Numbered from the stretch's first letter, positions 24,519-37,900 are shown. The stretch: 64,000 nucleotides of DNA from Pseudomonas helmanticensis (GCF_900182985.1 NZ_FXUY01000001.1:2232001-2296000); one strand, 5' to 3'. Notes: generated by a model not told the origin, from the letters alone. Translations and numbers: made by a program.

Positions 24519-25553
24519 TCAGTCCGGGGCAACCCGAACCACCAGTTTGCCGAAGTTGCGCCCTTCCAGCAGGCCGATAAACGCCTCGGGCGCCTGCTCC
24601 AGGCCTTCGACCACGTCTTCGCGGAATTTCACCTTGCCGTCGCGTACCCACGGCACCATGTGGCTGATGAATTCCGGCTGACGGTCACCATAATCGTCAA
24701 AGACGATGAAGCCCTGAATGCGCACGCGTTTGGTCAGCAGCGTGCGTTGCAGCATCGGCAGACGATCCGGGCCCTGCGGTGCCTCAGAGGCGTTGTAACC
24801 GGCAATCAGACCGCACAGCGGGATGCGCGCCTTGGCGTTGAGCAACGGCACGACCGCGTCGAACACGTGGCCACCGACGTTCTCGTAATAGATGTCGATG
24901 CCCTTGGGGCAGGCTTTGGCCAATTGTTCGGCGAAGTCTGCGGCCTTGTGATCGATGCAGGCGTCGAAACCCAATTCCTCGACCACGTATTTGCACTTCT
25001 CGGCACCGCCAGCCACACCCACGGTGCGCAGGCCTTTGATTTTCGCCACTTGGCCAACCACCGAACCCACGGCACCGGACGCTGCGGCAACCACCAGCGT
25101 TTCACCTTCCTTCGGCTGGCCGATGTCCATCAGCCCCATGTACGCGGTCATCCCCGGCATGCCCAGCACGCCGAGGGCCATCGACGGGCTCGGCAACCCC
25201 GACGGAATCGGAATGATGTTGCGGCCGTCGCTGATGCTGTGGCTCTGCCAACCGGTGGCGCCGACCACCAGATCGCCTTTATGGAATTTCGGATGACGCG
25301 AATCCTCGACACGGCTGACAGCACCACCGGTCATCACTTCGCCGATTTGTACCGGGGCGGCGTAGGAAGGTGCGTCGCTCATGCGTCCGCGCATGTAGGG
25401 GTCAAGGGAGAGGTAAAGGGTTTTCAGCAGTACCTCGCCATCCTGCAGATCCGGCAGGGCTTCGCGTTCGAGGCGGAAGTTTTCCGGGGTCGGCGCGCCG
25501 ACCGGGCGCGAGGCGAGAACGAAACGTTGGTTGAGCGTGAGAGGGTCGGACAT
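24519..25553 (-). CDS. NADP-dependent oxidoreductase, medium-chain (CurA-like)
   Basis: A protein of 344 aa of the zinc-free medium-chain dehydrogenase/reductase group that reduces alkenal or ketone double bonds. The N-terminus has SRPVGAPTPENFRLE and LSLDPYMRGRMSD. The nucleotide-binding motif is AASGAVGSVVGQVAKIKG. The C-terminus has LLEGRNFGKLVVRV, all typical of CurA/YncB-like enzymes. GGAGA precedes the start. It lies between ybaB and recR, which are adjacent in P. aeruginosa, so it is probably a group-specific insertion. Confidence 0.88.
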   Translation of the reverse strand: MSDPLTLNQRFVLASRPVGAPTPENFRLEREALPDLQDGEVLLKTLYLSLDPYMRGRMSDAPSYAAPVQIGEVMTGGAVSRVEDSRHPKFHKGDLVVGATGWQSHSISDGRNIIPIPSGLPSPSMALGVLGMPGMTAYMGLMDIGQPKEGETLVVAAASGAVGSVVGQVAKIKGLRTVGVAGGAEKCKYVVEELGFDACIDHKAADFAEQLAKACPKGIDIYYENVGGHVFDAVVPLLNAKARIPLCGLIAGYNASEAPQGPDRLPMLQRTLLTKRVRIQGFIVFDDYGDRQPEFISHMVPWVRDGKVKFREDVVEGLEQAPEAFIGLLEGRNFGKLVVRVAPD

Positions 25554-25647
25554 GTCAGCGTCTCCTGTGAATGATGAATTCAGCGGGTATAGGGAGCAGA
25601 CCGTTGAGGCTTTTGCACGTTCGATGTTTATACAGGCGAACCGGGCT

Positions 25648-25761
25648 GATCGTTCCCATGCTCCGCGTGGGAATGCCTCAACGGACGCTCTGCGTTCGAC
25701 TCTGGACTTGGGACGCGGAGCGTCCCGAGCGGCATTCCCACGCAGAGCGTGGGAACGATCA
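25648..25761. repeat. Palindromic repeat (family F, DUF1534-type)
   Basis: Ends GATCGTTCCCATGCTCCGCG and ACGCAGAGCGTGGGAACGATC, centre GGACGCGGAGCGTCC. It recurs at 43201-43313 and 45518-45620. Translated, it gives the low-value frames once annotated as DUF1534 in P. syringae; it is not a gene. Confidence 0.85.
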
Positions 25762-25775
25762 ATGGGGCAGAAACA

Positions 25776-25804
25776 AAAATGCCAGGCGCGATGCCTGGCA
25801 TTTT
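25776..25804 (-). terminator. Terminator after ybaB
   Basis: Perfect stem AAAATGCCAGGC / GCCTGGCATTTT with loop GCGAT. Its symmetric A/T tails let it act in both directions. It ends the dnaX-ybaB transcript. Confidence 0.88.
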
Positions 25805-25833
25805 GTGTAGCTCATCTGCCGCCAAATGGCGAA

Positions 25834-26172
25834 TCAGAATGGCAGTTTCATACCGGCTGGCAGGTTCATGCCGGCGGTCATGCCGCCCATTTTTTCCTGG
25901 CTGTTGGCTTCGATCTTGCGCACGGCGTCGTTGACGGCGGCGGCTACGACGGCTTCGAGCATTTCTTTGTCGTCTTCGCTCAGGCCTTCAACCAGGCTCG
26001 GGTCGATGCTGACGCTTTTGACGTCGTGACGACCGGTCATCACCACGGTGACCATATCGCCGCCGGCCTTGCCGGTGACTTCGGCGTTGGCCAGTTCTTC
26101 CTGCATCTTGGCCATTTTTTCCTGCATCTGCTGCGCCTGCTTCATCAGGCCGGCCATGCCACCTTTCATCAT
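25834..26172 (-). CDS. ybaB: YbaB/EbfC family nucleoid-associated protein
   Basis: A DNA-binding dimer of 112 aa starting [20 protein letters not shown], with the Met/Gln-rich first helix typical of the family, a central strand region ([18 protein letters not shown]) and a C-terminal helix. GAGGTGA lies upstream of ATG 26172. The dnaX-ybaB pairing is conserved in many bacteria. Confidence 0.92.
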   Translation of the reverse strand: MMKGGMAGLMKQAQQMQEKMAKMQEELANAEVTGKAGGDMVTVVMTGRHDVKSVSIDPSLVEGLSEDDKEMLEAVVAAAVNDAVRKIEANSQEKMGGMTAGMNLPAGMKLPF

Positions 26173-26239
26173 GGGAATCACCTCAAAAGTACTTGGATCA
26201 AAACAGCGCCCGGCCAGCGAGGCCGGGCACCTTCAGTTA

Positions 26240-28366
26240 TTAGCCCTGGGCGACCAAGGCGTCGACAGGTTCAATAGTATCGTGTCGCACGACGGCACCG
26301 AACTGCTGGACCATCTGCTGGATGAACGGATCGCCGTGGATCGACTCCTCCGCCTCGCGCTGACGGTTGGCCCGGCGACGGGACGCGGCCTGGGCCGGGG
26401 TTTCCTGCTCGGGCTTGATCAGCTCGATGGTCAGCGTCAGCGGGCGGCCATGGAACTGGTTCAACGCATCGTTGAGACGACGCTGTTGCGTGGCATTGAA
26501 CAGTGCGCTGTGCGCCGGGTCGAGGTGCATCAGCCAATGGTCGCCATCGACACCGATCAACGTGCAGTTGGCGGCGATGCTGCCGGTCATGCCGGAAATC
26601 GGCAGTTTCGGGAACAACTCCAGCCATTGCAATGCGAGGCCGGTGGCGGGTGCGGCAGCCGGTTCCGGCTCAGGTTCCGGCGCAGGCTCGGCGGCGTGTT
26701 CGCTGGCCAGTTCGTCGAGGTAGCTGTAGGCCGAGTCGATGTCCGGCTCGATGTAATCCTCGTCCAGCGGCGGCTCGTCGTCCATGTCCATGCCCGGTGT
26801 GGCGGCATCGACTTCGGCGACCGACGGCTCGGGAATCGGCGCGGCAGCCCACTCGGGGGCGTCCGGGACGACGCTGTCCGGGGTCGGCAACGGCATCGGC
26901 GGCAACTCGGGTTGCTCAGCGGCGGTTTCCAGCATTGGCTCGACGGCAGGCTGCTGGGCAGGCTCGGGCTCGGCTTCTGGCTCAGGCTCAGGCTCAACCG
27001 GGTCATTCCATGGCAGGTCGACGACTGCTTCGGCGACGACGGGCGCAGGTTCCGGTTCTGGCTGCGAAACCGGAGCAACCGGAGCAACCGGAGCAACCGG
27101 AGCAGGCTCAGGCACCGGGGCAGGAGCTGCCACTGGTGCAGGTGCTAGCGCAGGCGTTGGCGCAACAGCCGCAGCAACTACCGGCGCAGGTTTAGGCGCG
27201 GCAGCCACTGAGTTTGCGGAATCAACTGTGGCCTGGCTGATCCCCACTGGCTTTAGCGGTTGCCTCGGCGCGTCCGCAGTGTCGGCGGGCCGGAAGGCCA
27301 GCATTCGCAGCAGGACCATTTCGAAACCGCCGCGCGGATCCGGCGCCAGCGGCAAATCGCGGCGACCGATCAGGCCCATCTGGTAATAGAACTGCACGTC
27401 TTCGGCCGGCAAGGCCTGCGCCAAGGCCAGCACGCGATCGCGGTCGCCATGGCCGTTGTCGACACCTTCCGGCAGCGCCTGAGCGATGGCTACGCGGTGC
27501 AGCACGTTGAGAATTTCCGACAGCACGCCGTTCCAGTCCGGGCCTTGCTCGGCCAGGTGACGCACGCCTTCGAGCAGCGCCTTGGCGTCGCCTTCGATCA
27601 ACGAATGCAGGACGTCATAGACCTGACCGTGATCGAGCGTGCCGAGCATCGCCCGCACGTCGGTGGCCAGCACCTTGCCTTCACCGAAGGCGATCGCCTG
27701 ATCGGTCAGGCTCATGGCATCACGCATCGAACCGTCAGCGGCGCGACCGAGCAGCCACAGCGCATCGTCTTCGAACGGCACGTTTTCGGCGGTCAGTACG
27801 TGGGTCAGATGCTCGACCACACGCTCAGGCGTCATGTTCTTCAGCGAGAACTGCAGGCAGCGCGACAAAATCGTTGCCGGAAGTTTCTGCGGGTCAGTGG
27901 TCGCCAGGATGAATTTGACGTACGGCGGCGGCTCTTCGAGGGTTTTCAGCAGCGCATTGAAGGAATGGCTGGAAAGCATGTGCACTTCATCGATCAGGTA
28001 GACCTTGAAGCGCCCACGGCTCGGGGCGTACTGCACGTTGTCGAGCAGTTCGCGGGTGTCTTCGACCTTGGTCCGGCTCGCGGCGTCGATCTCGATCAGG
28101 TCGACGAAACGGCCCTCGTCGATTTCACGGCACACCGAGCACTCGCCGCACGGGCTGGAAGTGATACCTGTCTCACAGTTCAGGCATTTGGCAATGATCC
28201 GCGCAATCGTGGTTTTACCCACCCCGCGCGTACCGGTGAACAGGTACGCATGGTGCAGCCGCTGGCTGTCCAAGGCATTGATCAGAGCCTTGAGCACATG
28301 GGTCTGGCCGACCATTTCGCGGAACGAGCGCGGACGCCATTTACGTGCAAGAACCTGATAACTCAT
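26240..28366 (-). CDS. dnaX: DNA polymerase III subunits gamma and tau
   Basis: The clamp-loader ATPase, 708 aa, starting MSYQVLARKWRP. Walker A is GTRGVGKT (45-52), a zinc-binding Cys set is C64, C73, C76, C79, Walker B is YLIDEVHM, and SRC (sensor/arginine finger) is in ILSRCLQFSL. A Pro/Ala/Glu linker of about 200 residues (roughly 395-590) holds short tandem repeats such as VAPVAPVAPV and EPEPEPE before the tau C-terminal domain. No obvious A-AAA-AAG slippery site was seen, so how a shorter gamma would arise here is unclear. Confidence 0.95.
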   Translation of the reverse strand: MSYQVLARKWRPRSFREMVGQTHVLKALINALDSQRLHHAYLFTGTRGVGKTTIARIIAKCLNCETGITSSPCGECSVCREIDEGRFVDLIEIDAASRTKVEDTRELLDNVQYAPSRGRFKVYLIDEVHMLSSHSFNALLKTLEEPPPYVKFILATTDPQKLPATILSRCLQFSLKNMTPERVVEHLTHVLTAENVPFEDDALWLLGRAADGSMRDAMSLTDQAIAFGEGKVLATDVRAMLGTLDHGQVYDVLHSLIEGDAKALLEGVRHLAEQGPDWNGVLSEILNVLHRVAIAQALPEGVDNGHGDRDRVLALAQALPAEDVQFYYQMGLIGRRDLPLAPDPRGGFEMVLLRMLAFRPADTADAPRQPLKPVGISQATVDSANSVAAAPKPAPVVAAAVAPTPALAPAPVAAPAPVPEPAPVAPVAPVAPVSQPEPEPAPVVAEAVVDLPWNDPVEPEPEPEAEPEPAQQPAVEPMLETAAEQPELPPMPLPTPDSVVPDAPEWAAAPIPEPSVAEVDAATPGMDMDDEPPLDEDYIEPDIDSAYSYLDELASEHAAEPAPEPEPEPAAAPATGLALQWLELFPKLPISGMTGSIAANCTLIGVDGDHWLMHLDPAHSALFNATQQRRLNDALNQFHGRPLTLTIELIKPEQETPAQAASRRRANRQREAEESIHGDPFIQQMVQQFGAVVRHDTIEPVDALVAQG

Positions 28367-28511
28367 CGAAAACCGTCGCAACGAAGGAAGCTGAAGCGGC
28401 TAATGCTAGCGGAGCAGGGGCAAAATTGCATCCGGTGTCCTCGTCTAATATGGCTAAGCTGCATGAGCAGAGGCTTTTATCGGCTCAGGATCGGGAATTA
28501 CCGGAGCGTTT

Positions 28512-29261
28512 ATGCGTTGGGCCTTGGGGGCACTGCTGGGAATCAGCCTGAGCGTGACGGCAGCGGAACCGCCGTTGCGCTTCGCCATGCCCGACAGCTG
28601 GGCGATGCCCATGGTGCAATTCGAACGCGGCCGCCCGACCCAGGGCATCCTCTACGACCTCATGCTCAGCCTGGCCACCCAGGTTGGTGTGCCGGCGGAG
28701 TTTCACGTCCTGCCGCGTGCACGGGTACAAAGTGCCATGGAGCACGGCGAGATCGACGTGCGCTGCTATGCCGCGCAATCTTGGCTGCCGAATCAGTCGG
28801 GGGATTACATCTGGAGTCTGCCGCTGTTGTTCCAGCGAGATCTGTTGATCAGCCGCAAGGATCAACCTGCCAACGTCGATCCTTCCAGCTTGCCCCGCCA
28901 ATCCATCGGCACCGTGCTTGGCTACATCTACCCTACCCTGCAGCCGTTGTTCGATGCCGATCGCTTGCACCGCGAAGATGCGCGCAATCAGGAGCAGGTA
29001 TTGGAGAAGTTGCTGGCCGGGCGTTATCGCTATGCGGTGAGCAATCAGTGGACGCTGGACTGGTTTAATCAGCGACTGACGTCGGATAAGCAATTGCAAG
29101 CGGTGGCGGTGTTGCAAGAGCAGAAGGTCGGTTGCTACGTGAGGAATGACCCGAAGGTGCCGGTGCAGCGGATCTTGCGCACGTTGTTGCGGATGAAGAT
29201 GTCGGGGGAGATTGATGAGATTATCCGGCTGTATACCGGGTCCTCTGAAGCCACCCCATAA
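28512..29261 (+). CDS. Periplasmic substrate-binding protein (solute-binding family 3-like)
   Basis: A protein of 249 aa with a signal peptide (MRWALGALLGISLSVTAAE) and a two-lobe binding fold: FAMPDSWAMPMVQFERGRP, GILYDLMLSLATQVGVPAEF, and the domain-swap segment IGTVLGYIYPTLQPLF. No transporter genes are adjacent, so it may be an orphan binding protein or a sensor-like relative. GGAG precedes ATG 28512. It is transcribed divergently from dnaX. The ligand is unknown. Confidence 0.75.
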   Translation: MRWALGALLGISLSVTAAEPPLRFAMPDSWAMPMVQFERGRPTQGILYDLMLSLATQVGVPAEFHVLPRARVQSAMEHGEIDVRCYAAQSWLPNQSGDYIWSLPLLFQRDLLISRKDQPANVDPSSLPRQSIGTVLGYIYPTLQPLFDADRLHREDARNQEQVLEKLLAGRYRYAVSNQWTLDWFNQRLTSDKQLQAVAVLQEQKVGCYVRNDPKVPVQRILRTLLRMKMSGEIDEIIRLYTGSSEATP

Positions 29262-29265
29262 CCCC

Positions 29266-29355
29266 TGTGGGAGCGGGCTTGCTCGCGAATACGGTGTCTC
29301 AGTCAACTCATCACTGGCAGGTCTGACGCCTTCGCGAGCAAGCCCGCTCCCACAG
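29266..29355. repeat. Palindromic repeat (family C: GTGGGAGCGGGCTTGCTCGCGA)
   Basis: Converging arms TGTGGGAGCGGGCTTGCTCG and CGCGAGCAAGCCCGCTCCCA, centre TCACTGGCAGGTCTGACGCC. A variant lies at 50450-50539. Confidence 0.85.
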
Positions 29356-29449
29356 TTGATCCAGGGCGCTGGCCAAATCGCAGACACAAAAAAACCGCAG
29401 TGGGCGAAACCCATGCAGTTCTGGTTGAAGCGTTCGATTGTTCGTTAAG

Positions 29450-29563
29450 GTGGTAACCCCACCAGCCACACCCCGGCACACAATGTTCCCGCTGTGGCTG
29501 CTGCCTTCCGGCTCTGACCAGGTTCACGGGTAATCGTTGCGGGGGGACCGATGGGGTCACCAT
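29450..29563 (-). ncRNA. ffs: Signal recognition particle RNA, 4.5S type
   Basis: The minus strand carries the invariant SRP apical region: CCTGGTCAGAGCCGGAAGGC with AGCAGCCAC, including the GGAA tetraloop and the asymmetric loop bases that bind Ffh. The ends pair: GGTGACCCCA (29561-29552) with TGGGGTTACC (29461-29452). The product, about 110 nt, joins Ffh to target membrane proteins. A sigma-70 promoter lies upstream. The ends are estimated from the pairing. Confidence 0.92.
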
Positions 29564-29593
29564 AACGACGCTTGCCTGTCGGCGAGCCGCGCC

Positions 29594-29621
29594 ATTGTAC
29601 CTATCTGAGATGAAGTTACAA
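29594..29621 (-). promoter_or_regulatory. Sigma-70 promoter of the SRP RNA gene
   Basis: On the minus strand TTGTAA (29621-29616), 16 bases, then TACAAT (29599-29594), followed by a GC-rich discriminator (GGCGCGG). This is a common arrangement for growth-rate-controlled stable RNA genes. Transcription would begin near 29587, leaving a short 5' extension to be trimmed. Confidence 0.75.
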
Positions 29622-29663
29622 CCGTTGGTTGCAGATTAAAAATATGAATCGCTTCAAGGACAT

Positions 29664-29755
29664 AAAGATCGCAGCTTGCGGCAGCTCCTACAAAGATTCG
29701 CGTTCACCTGTAGGAGCTGCCGAAGGCTCGGGCCGCGATCGGACGATCTTTTGAC
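29664..29755. repeat. REP pair (family A), imperfect
   Basis: Arms AAAGATCGCAGCTTGCGGCA and GTAGGAGCTGCCGAAGGCTC. The right arm is interrupted by an insertion of about 15 bases (GGGCCGCGATCGGAC). Confidence 0.75.
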
Positions 29756-29756
29756 C

Positions 29757-30920
29757 TTATAGCGCCAAAACCTCATCCGCCTTGCCGCCCGCCTGCTGGA
29801 TCACCAGATGAATGAAGTGCAGTTTGGCGATCGCCGGCGCCGGCAGCACGAACGGGTAGAAATCCGGTTGGCCCATGCTGCGGGACAATTCATTGAGCAT
29901 CCCGGCCAGTTCGATCCACGCGTTGACGAACGACAGGAACGCCTCGCCACCGGGATGCTCCGGCTCATACAGCGTGCTAGGCGGAAACGGCTGGTAGTCG
30001 AAATCCATTTCCCGTGCGCTCATGCCAAAGCCCAGCGCGGTGTCCACAGCGTCCATCATGTGCAGGTAATGCGCCCAGGTTTCCGCCCAGTCTTCCCACG
30101 GGTGCATGGTTGCGTAGGCGCTGACGTAGTGCTGCGGCCAGTCGAGTGGCGCGCCTTGCAGGTAGTGACGATCGAGCGCCTCGGCGTAACTGGCACGCTC
30201 GTCGCCGAACAGCTGGCGAAACGAGTCGAGCCATGGGCCGTTGGCGATCAGTCGATCCCAGTAATAGTGGCCGACCTCATGGCGAAAATGTCCGAGCAGC
30301 GTGCGATACGGCTCGTGCATCTGCGCCCTCACCTGCTCGCGGTGGGCGTCGTCGGCTTCCTTGATGTCGAGGGTGATCAAGCCGTTGGCGTGGCCGGTCA
30401 TCGGCGCATTGCCTTCGAGGTCGACGCCGATGAAATCGAAGGCCAGGCCGGTGTCTTCATCCACGGTTTTCGGAATGACTTGCAAGCCGAGGGTGATCAA
30501 CTGCGCGACAAGACGACGCTTGGCGATTTCGACCTTGCGCCAGCGCTCGGGGTTATCCGGGTCGGACAGGTCGGGAATGGTGCGATTGAGGCTGCAGGCG
30601 ACGCACAAGGCATCGTCAACGTTGGCCGGCAGCAACCAGTTGCACGCGGCCGGGGTGTCGAGATTGGCGCAGCGGCGAAACAGGCCTGCGTCGGGATCAG
30701 CATCCAGTGTCCAGGTGCCGTTCTGTGCGCCGGGCGACAGCGACGTGATGCGGCTTTCCTCCGGCTGGTAACCGAGCAAGGCATTGCAAGCCAGGCACTG
30801 GCTGTTGCGAAAGAACAGCGACTGGCCGCAACGGCACGGCCAGACTTTGCTGTTGCGTGAGGATTCGCCCATGAACGGCGCGATGATGCGGGAACTGAGC
30901 TGCTCGAAAAAGCGGTGCAT
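29757..30920 (-). CDS. Zinc-ribbon and putative zinc metallopeptidase protein
   Basis: A protein of 387 aa. The N-terminus has a zinc ribbon with Cys pairs (CRCGQ and CLAC). A distinct middle region carries more cysteines (CVAC). The peptidase motif HEVGHYYWD supplies two His ligands and the catalytic Glu. A downstream WEDWAETWAHYLHMMD block probably gives the third ligand and is typical of the putative zinc-binding metallopeptidase family often named DUF2248/Peptidase_Mx. No signal peptide. GGGAGAG precedes the start. The substrate is unknown. Confidence 0.8.
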   Translation of the reverse strand: MHRFFEQLSSRIIAPFMGESSRNSKVWPCRCGQSLFFRNSQCLACNALLGYQPEESRITSLSPGAQNGTWTLDADPDAGLFRRCANLDTPAACNWLLPANVDDALCVACSLNRTIPDLSDPDNPERWRKVEIAKRRLVAQLITLGLQVIPKTVDEDTGLAFDFIGVDLEGNAPMTGHANGLITLDIKEADDAHREQVRAQMHEPYRTLLGHFRHEVGHYYWDRLIANGPWLDSFRQLFGDERASYAEALDRHYLQGAPLDWPQHYVSAYATMHPWEDWAETWAHYLHMMDAVDTALGFGMSAREMDFDYQPFPPSTLYEPEHPGGEAFLSFVNAWIELAGMLNELSRSMGQPDFYPFVLPAPAIAKLHFIHLVIQQAGGKADEVLAL

Positions 30921-31011
30921 GGCGATCTCTCCCTGGGGCTTGCCAAGACTAGATCATTCCCATGACAACATCGTTCCCACCCATAACAGTGCAACCAGGT
31001 GATTGCACCAT

Positions 31012-31144
31012 TGTGGCGAGGGGATTTATCCCCGTTGGGTTGCGAAGCGACCCCAAATCCATACAACGCGGTTAGTCAGATGTACCGCGCTGTACGGTTT
31101 TGCGACGACTGCGTCGCCGAACGGGGATAAATCCCCTCGCCACA
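31012..31144. repeat. Palindromic repeat (family D: GGCGAGGGGATTTATCCCC)
   Basis: Ends TGTGGCGAGGGGATTTATCC and GGATAAATCCCCTCGCCACA. Each outer arm is itself partly palindromic (GGGGATTTATCCCC). One copy in the window. Between 30921 and 31011 no gene was seen. Confidence 0.8.
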
Positions 31145-31150
31145 GGGTTT

Positions 31151-33790
<2,640 letters not shown>

Positions 33791-33794
33791 GGCC

Positions 33795-34658
33795 TTAGCG
33801 CTTCTGGGTCAGGGCGCGGCGTTCGAATTCGACGATGCGCTGACGGTAGTGCTCAATCGTCTGCGCGGTCAAAACACTGCGCTGGTCATCTTTCAGTTCG
33901 CCATTGAGTTCCTGCGACAGCTTGCGGGCTGCAGCCACCATCACGTCGAAGGCTTGCTTCGGATGACGCGGGCCTGGCAGGCCGAGGAAGAAGCTCACCG
34001 CCGGGGTGCTGAAATGGTCGATGTCGTCCAGATCGAAGATGCCCGGCTTGACCGCATTGGCCATGGAGAACAGCACTTCACCGTTGCCGGCCATGCTTTC
34101 GTGGCGATGGAAAATATCCATCTCGCCGAAACGCAGACCGCTTTCGAGAATGTTCTGCAACAGCGCCGGGCCTTTGAAGCCGGCAGCGTCACGGCAGATC
34201 ACGCTGATCACCAGAACTTCCTCGGCTTGCGGCTGATCTTTCTCGACCAGCGCCGGAGCAGGCTTGGTGTTTTCAACAAAATCGTCGTCACGGCTGCTGA
34301 AGCTCGGGCCGCCGTCCAGATCCAGGTCGAGGTTCAGGTCACCCTGAGCCGGGCCATTGCTGCCACGCTTGCCACGTTTCGAAGCGGATTCGCGAGGCTC
34401 GCGAGCTTCGCGGGCCGGCATGCTCACCGACGGCAGATCGTGTTCGTCCAGCTGTGGTTCTTTATGGTTGTCCAGAACGCGGGCCGGGCCCAACAGCTCA
34501 GCGCTGGTGTCCTCGTCCGGCAGGTTGGACAGACTTCGGTCAAGACGGAATTTCAGTTTTCCCTTGCCGCCGCGCATACGGCGCCAGCCATCGAAAAGAA
34601 TACCGGCTATCACTATGATGCCGATGACGATCAGCCACTCGCGCAGACCGATTTCCAT
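33795..34658 (-). CDS. zipA: Cell division protein ZipA
   Basis: A protein of 287 aa. The N-terminal membrane anchor ([20 protein letters not shown]) is followed by [15 protein letters not shown], a charged disordered linker and the globular FtsZ-binding domain ([20 protein letters not shown] onwards). It tethers FtsZ to the inner membrane at the division site. It lies between smc and ligA, a conserved pseudomonad arrangement. The 259 bp before it (34659-34917) hold no gene that I can see. Confidence 0.93.
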   Translation of the reverse strand: MEIGLREWLIVIGIIVIAGILFDGWRRMRGGKGKLKFRLDRSLSNLPDEDTSAELLGPARVLDNHKEPQLDEHDLPSVSMPAREAREPRESASKRGKRGSNGPAQGDLNLDLDLDGGPSFSSRDDDFVENTKPAPALVEKDQPQAEEVLVISVICRDAAGFKGPALLQNILESGLRFGEMDIFHRHESMAGNGEVLFSMANAVKPGIFDLDDIDHFSTPAVSFFLGLPGPRHPKQAFDVMVAAARKLSQELNGELKDDQRSVLTAQTIEHYRQRIVEFERRALTQKR

Positions 34659-34917
34659 GTAATCCCGTGCCTCTATAAAAAATGCTGAAAAATAAGGGGT
34701 TTACACTGTGCAAACCGCTTTAAAACGTGGCGCCAACTCTATGTTCTGACAGGCGTTTTGCCCACGTATACGAAAAATTGACATTAAACTAGCACGACCA
34801 AAGACAACTTTACACCGTCTGTCTCATTGGCTTGCGCGAATATGTCGATTGGCCAGCAAGTCGAACGCGGTAAAAAAGTCCTACAACACCAAATTACCTT
34901 TCCGACACCACGCTGGC

Positions 34918-37900
34918 TCAGGCGTCCACCATCGCCATCGCCTCCTCGACATCCACGGCTACCAGTCGCGAACAACCCGGTTCATGCATCGTCACCCCCA
35001 TCAACTGCTCGGCCATTTCCATGGCGATCTTGTTGTGGGTGATATAGATGAACTGCACGGTCTGCGACATCTCTTTGACCAAGCGTGCGTAGCGTCCAAC
35101 GTTAGCGTCATCCAGTGGCGCGTCAACTTCATCGAGCATGCAGAACGGCGCCGGGTTCAACTTGAAGATGGCAAAAACCAATGCCAGCGCGGTCAGGGCT
35201 TTTTCCCCGCCGGAGAGCAAATGGATGGTGCTGTTCTTCTTCCCTGGCGGCTGCGCCATGATCGTTACCCCTGTATCGAGTAGATCTTCGCCCGTCAGTT
35301 CCAAATACGCCCGTCCACCACCGAAAACTTTTGGAAAAAGTGCCTGTAAACCGCCATTGATCTGATCAAAGGTATCTTTGAAGCGGTTACGGGTTTCCTT
35401 GTCGATCTTGCGAATGACGTTCTCAAGGGTCTCCAGCGCTTCGACCAGATCGGCATCCTGCGCATCCAGATAACGCTTGCGCTCGGACTGTTGCGTGTAT
35501 TCGTCGATAGCCGCGAGGTTGATCGCGCCCAAGCGCTGAATCCGCGCATTGATGCGTTCGAGTTCTTCTTCGGCTTCGCGTTCACTGGCTTGCGCAGTTA
35601 ATGTCGCGAGCACGCCGTTGAGATCGTAGCCGTCTTCCAGCAATTGATCCTGCAAGGCCTTGCGGCGCACGGTCAGGGCTTGCCATTCCATGCGTTGCTG
35701 TTCGAGCTGGCCGCGAATCAATTGCGATTGCTGTTCGGCCTGGGTCCGGCGTTTTTCTGCATCACGCAGCTCGCGATCAGCGTCTTCGAGAGCGATCTGT
35801 GCGGTCTTGAGCTCCTCGTCGACGGTCATGCGCTTGTCGAGCAGCTCTTCGAGTTTCAGGCGCAGTTCTTCCAGCGGCGCCTCGCCCTCTTCCAGATTCA
35901 GGCTCAACTGTTCGCGTTTTTCAGTCAGGCGCTCGGACTGCATTTCCAGACGCTCCAACGCCTGACGCGTAGAGTCATGCTGCGCACGCAGAGAGCCGAG
36001 ACGCACGGCCAATTGATGCGCGTGATCCTTGTGCTGCCGCGCTTCCTGACGCACGCGATCAAGGCGTTCGCGCAGGCTGTCGCGCTGGGCCAGCAGCAAC
36101 TCGCGCTGCTCGGTGTCGAGCGCCATGGCATCCAGCGCTTCCTGCAAGTGCATGCGCGCTTCGCCGACTTGTTCGTGCTCAAGCTCGCGCTGTTCACCAA
36201 GCTCGACCAGCTCTTCATCGAGACGCGTGCGGCGCAAGGTCAGCTGTTCGGCCTTGGCTTTGCCGGCCGACAACTGCGCTTTCAATTCACCTTGCTGACG
36301 CGCTTCGTCTTGCAGCAATCGGCGCAAATGTTCGCGACCGTTTTCCTGCTGACGCTGTTGCGCACGCAGAGTTTGCAGACGGGTTTCCATGGCCTCGACC
36401 GTGGCTTCTTTCTCTTCGCGTTCGAGGTGCAGCGCTTCGATTTCCTGGCCACGGGCCAGCATGCCGCTTTCCGCTTCGCTGGCACGTCGTACGCGTAAAA
36501 AGTGCCGACCGACCCAATAACCGTCACGACTGATCAGGCTCTCACCGGCGCTCAACTGCCCGCGCAAGGCCAAGGCCTGCTCAAGGCTGTCGACCGGTTT
36601 GACCTGACCGAGCCACGGCGACAGATCGATCTGCGCATCAACCTTGTCCAGCAAGCTGCCCGCCACCCGCACGCCATCGCTGGCCGGGCTGAGCAGACGC
36701 AGATCGCCCTGAGTAAAACCTGATAAATCAAAGCCGCTGAAGTCGTCGACCAACACCGCCTGCAGATCAGCGCCGAGCACGGTTTCCACCGCCAGTTCCC
36801 AACCGGCCTCAACCTTCAAACCTTCGGCCAGACGCGGACGCTCGGCGAGGTTGTGCTCCTTCAGCCACTCGGCGGTGCCGGTGCCCGGATCAAGCGCCGC
36901 TTGCTGCAGAGCTTCAAGGGACGCCAGGCGACCATTGAGGCGCTGCAAATCACCCTGTGCCTGTTGCTGCGCGGTCAGTGCTTGCTGCAATTCCTGGCGC
37001 AGTTGTTCAAGTTTTTCGACCTGCGCTTCTTCACTGGTCTGCAAATCTTCGAGAGTCGCTTCGGACTCGGCGAGCTGCTCGTTGAGCTGCAGGATCGCCG
37101 CGTCTTCCGGGTCGGCCGAGAGCAACGCGCGCTCTTCGCCAAGACGCTTTTGCCGATCAGCGAGACGCTCCATGCTGGTTTCCAGCTGCTGGATGCGCGA
37201 CTGCTGCACTTCGGCCTGACGACGCGGTTCGGCGGCGGTCAGGTTGAACGCATCCCACTGCTCCTGCCAGCCGTGCATGACCGATTCGGAATCTTCCAGC
37301 GCGGCAGCGGCCTCTTCGGCGGCGGCGCTGGTGACTTCCTGCTCGGGCACGAGCATGTCCAGCTCTTCACCGAGAGTCAGCAGCAATGTGCGGTCGTGGC
37401 CCAAGTGCGACTCGGTTTCCAGACGGGCGCGCTCGGCTTCTTTCAGATCGTCCTGCAACTGTCGCAGACGTTGCTGGCCGTGCTGGATGCTCTGCTCGAC
37501 CCGGGCGATGTCGCCGCCGACCGAATAGAAGCGCCCCTGCACCAGATTGAAGCGCTCGGACAGGTCATGGTGACCGTCGCGCAGACGCTCAATGGCCGCG
37601 TCAGCATTACGCTGCTCGGCGACCAAAGCTTCGAAACTGATTTCCTGTGTGCCGATGATCGACTCGCGCTGACCGACCTGATCGTTGAGATCCTGCCAGC
37701 GCAGCGCCGACAGTTGCGCCTTGAGCTGGCGTTCTTCGGCTTTGAATTCCTGATACTTCTTCGCCGCTTCGGCCTGGCGGTGCAGGCGTTCGAGCTGACG
37801 TTCCAGCTCGTCGCGCAGGTCGGTCAGACGCGCGAGGTTTTCGTGGGTGCGACGGATACGGTTTTCAGTCTCGCGCCGGCGCTCCTTGTATTTGGAGATG

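Noticed and set aside
25628..25825. DUF1534-like short frames in the family F repeats
   Set aside because: They come from a dispersed palindromic repeat that recurs twice more in the window and has no ribosome binding site.
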